DNA of 64,000 bases. It comes from an uncultured Alphaproteobacteria bacterium. Its GTDB lineage: Bacteria; Pseudomonadota; Alphaproteobacteria; Rhodobacterales; Rhodobacteraceae. The notes beneath the pieces are model-generated. The model made no database searches. It had not been told where the DNA came from and saw only the letters and a program-made list of their open reading frames with translations. Made by a program: the position numbers and the translations under genes. Shown here piece after piece: positions 63,538-64,000 of the stretch. The DNA lies in NCBI GenBank assembly GCA_902584635.1, contig CACIAQ010000001.1, forward strand, positions 104,211 to 168,210, read 5' to 3'. Each line of letters begins with the position of its first letter. The first letter of the stretch is position 1.

Positions 63538-64000
63538 TTGGAGAAAAACTACAGTTTTTTGACTGAAAGACCTTTTGCGCACCGTGGCTACCACTCAAGG
63601 TCTTTGAATTACTCTGGAGAAATTCCTGAGAATTCTTTGGAAGCTTTTAAGCTTGCAATAAAGAAAAACTATTCAATTGAAATGGATATACATCTTACTA
63701 AGGATTTAGAGCTTATAGTTTTCCATGATTTTTTCCTTGGTCGACTTACGACAAAAACAGGCTTTGTCTCTAACAAAAACTTAAATTACATTGCACAAGC
63801 TAAGCTTTCTAATAACGAACCTGTTCCTACAATAGAAGATACTCTTAATTTAATTAACGGACGCGTACCCGTGCTTGTGGAAATAAAATACTCTAAACTC
63901 ATAAAAAAAAACATAGCAATATTTGTAAGGGTCTTAGCAGAAAAGCTGGAGAATTACAAAGGGCCTCTGGCTTTAATGTCGTTCAGCTTGGAACTGATAA
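63538..64000 (+). CDS. Glycerophosphodiester phosphodiesterase (3' end cut by window edge)
   Basis: This gene is absent from the ORF track because the frame runs off the right edge. Reading from the TTG at 63538, the only start after an in-frame stop besides TTG 63559, gives 154 codons. RPFAHRGYHS, IPENSLEAFKLAI, EMDIHLTKDLELIVFHD and PVPTIEDTLNLI are the GDPD signature regions. The enzyme splits glycerophosphodiesters into glycerol-3-phosphate and an alcohol, so it fits the glycerol-3-phosphate uptake genes. It starts 2 nt after ridA, in one operon. Confidence 0.85.
   Translation, partial: MEKNYSFLTERPFAHRGYHSRSLNYSGEIPENSLEAFKLAIKKNYSIEMDIHLTKDLELIVFHDFFLGRLTTKTGFVSNKNLNYIAQAKLSNNEPVPTIEDTLNLINGRVPVLVEIKYSKLIKKNIAIFVRVLAEKLENYKGPLALMSFSLELI

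Overview
The window is AT-rich, tightly packed bacterial chromosome with short spacers and many 1-31 nt gene overlaps. Gene types point to an alphaproteobacterium: PstA and PstC with long N-terminal extensions, paired PhnE1/PhnE2 permeases, an ArsJ/GAPDH pair and an AqpS-like channel. The low GC and compactness suggest a planktonic marine lineage, but no rRNA is present, so the exact group is not resolved. No tRNA, IS element, prophage or CRISPR array was seen.

Regions: 1-6489 (minus) is the phosphate-starvation core, phoR-pstS-pstC-pstA-pstB-phoU, with phoU cut by the left edge and phoB presumably just outside. 6550-8817 is an arsenate-detoxification pair (ArsJ exporter and its GAPDH). 8921-12539 holds an aldehyde dehydrogenase, a DMT transporter and an iron alcohol dehydrogenase. 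12634-17800 is phnCDE1E2, an unknown secreted protein and a Phn hexapeptide acyltransferase. A divergent PhnM paralogue (17797-18954), a ChrA transporter and a Sel1-repeat protein follow. 21398-28241 is the C-P lyase core phnGHIJKLN with a DUF1045 2H-type protein and canonical phnM. 28520-34695 holds a metallophosphoesterase, an unknown membrane protein, a possible small RNA, a PlsC-like acyltransferase and a second PhnD/PhnC/PhnE-type transporter with a methyltransferase. 34770-41908 holds an AqpS-like channel, a sugar-phosphate-isomerase-like protein, the ugpBAEC glycerol-3-phosphate transporter and an APH-fold kinase. 42030-50413 holds a SixA-like phosphatase, a UlaG-like hydrolase, a peptide-type ABC transporter, an esterase and a PHP-domain protein. 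50589-64000 is mostly housekeeping: pncB, a TauE-type exporter, cysK, gyrB, HU, amtB-glnK, PBP1A, mlaC, an MBL hydrolase, RidA and a GDPD cut by the right edge.

The first 41 kb reads as one phosphorus-scavenging island: import phosphate, phosphonates and glycerol-3-phosphate, break C-P bonds, and remove the arsenate that enters with phosphate. Sites shaped like PhoB boxes (7-nt units such as CTGTCAT every 11 nt) lie before pstS, the ars pair, phnC, the divergent phnM, the Sel1 gene, phnG, the second phnD, the isomerase and ugpB. They also correct several gene starts, because the ORF-track starts of phnC, the phnM paralogue and the second phnD fall inside the promoter.

All five substrate-binding-protein genes (pstS, phnD, second phnD, ugpB and the peptide-type one) are followed by an RNA hairpin before the next transporter gene. 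Other points of interest are a strongly initiated unknown secreted protein in the phnCDE operon, a Pho-boxed Sel1 protein, no phnP or phnF in the window, and a possible small RNA with an exposed CCCUCCC near 29.9-30.05 kb.
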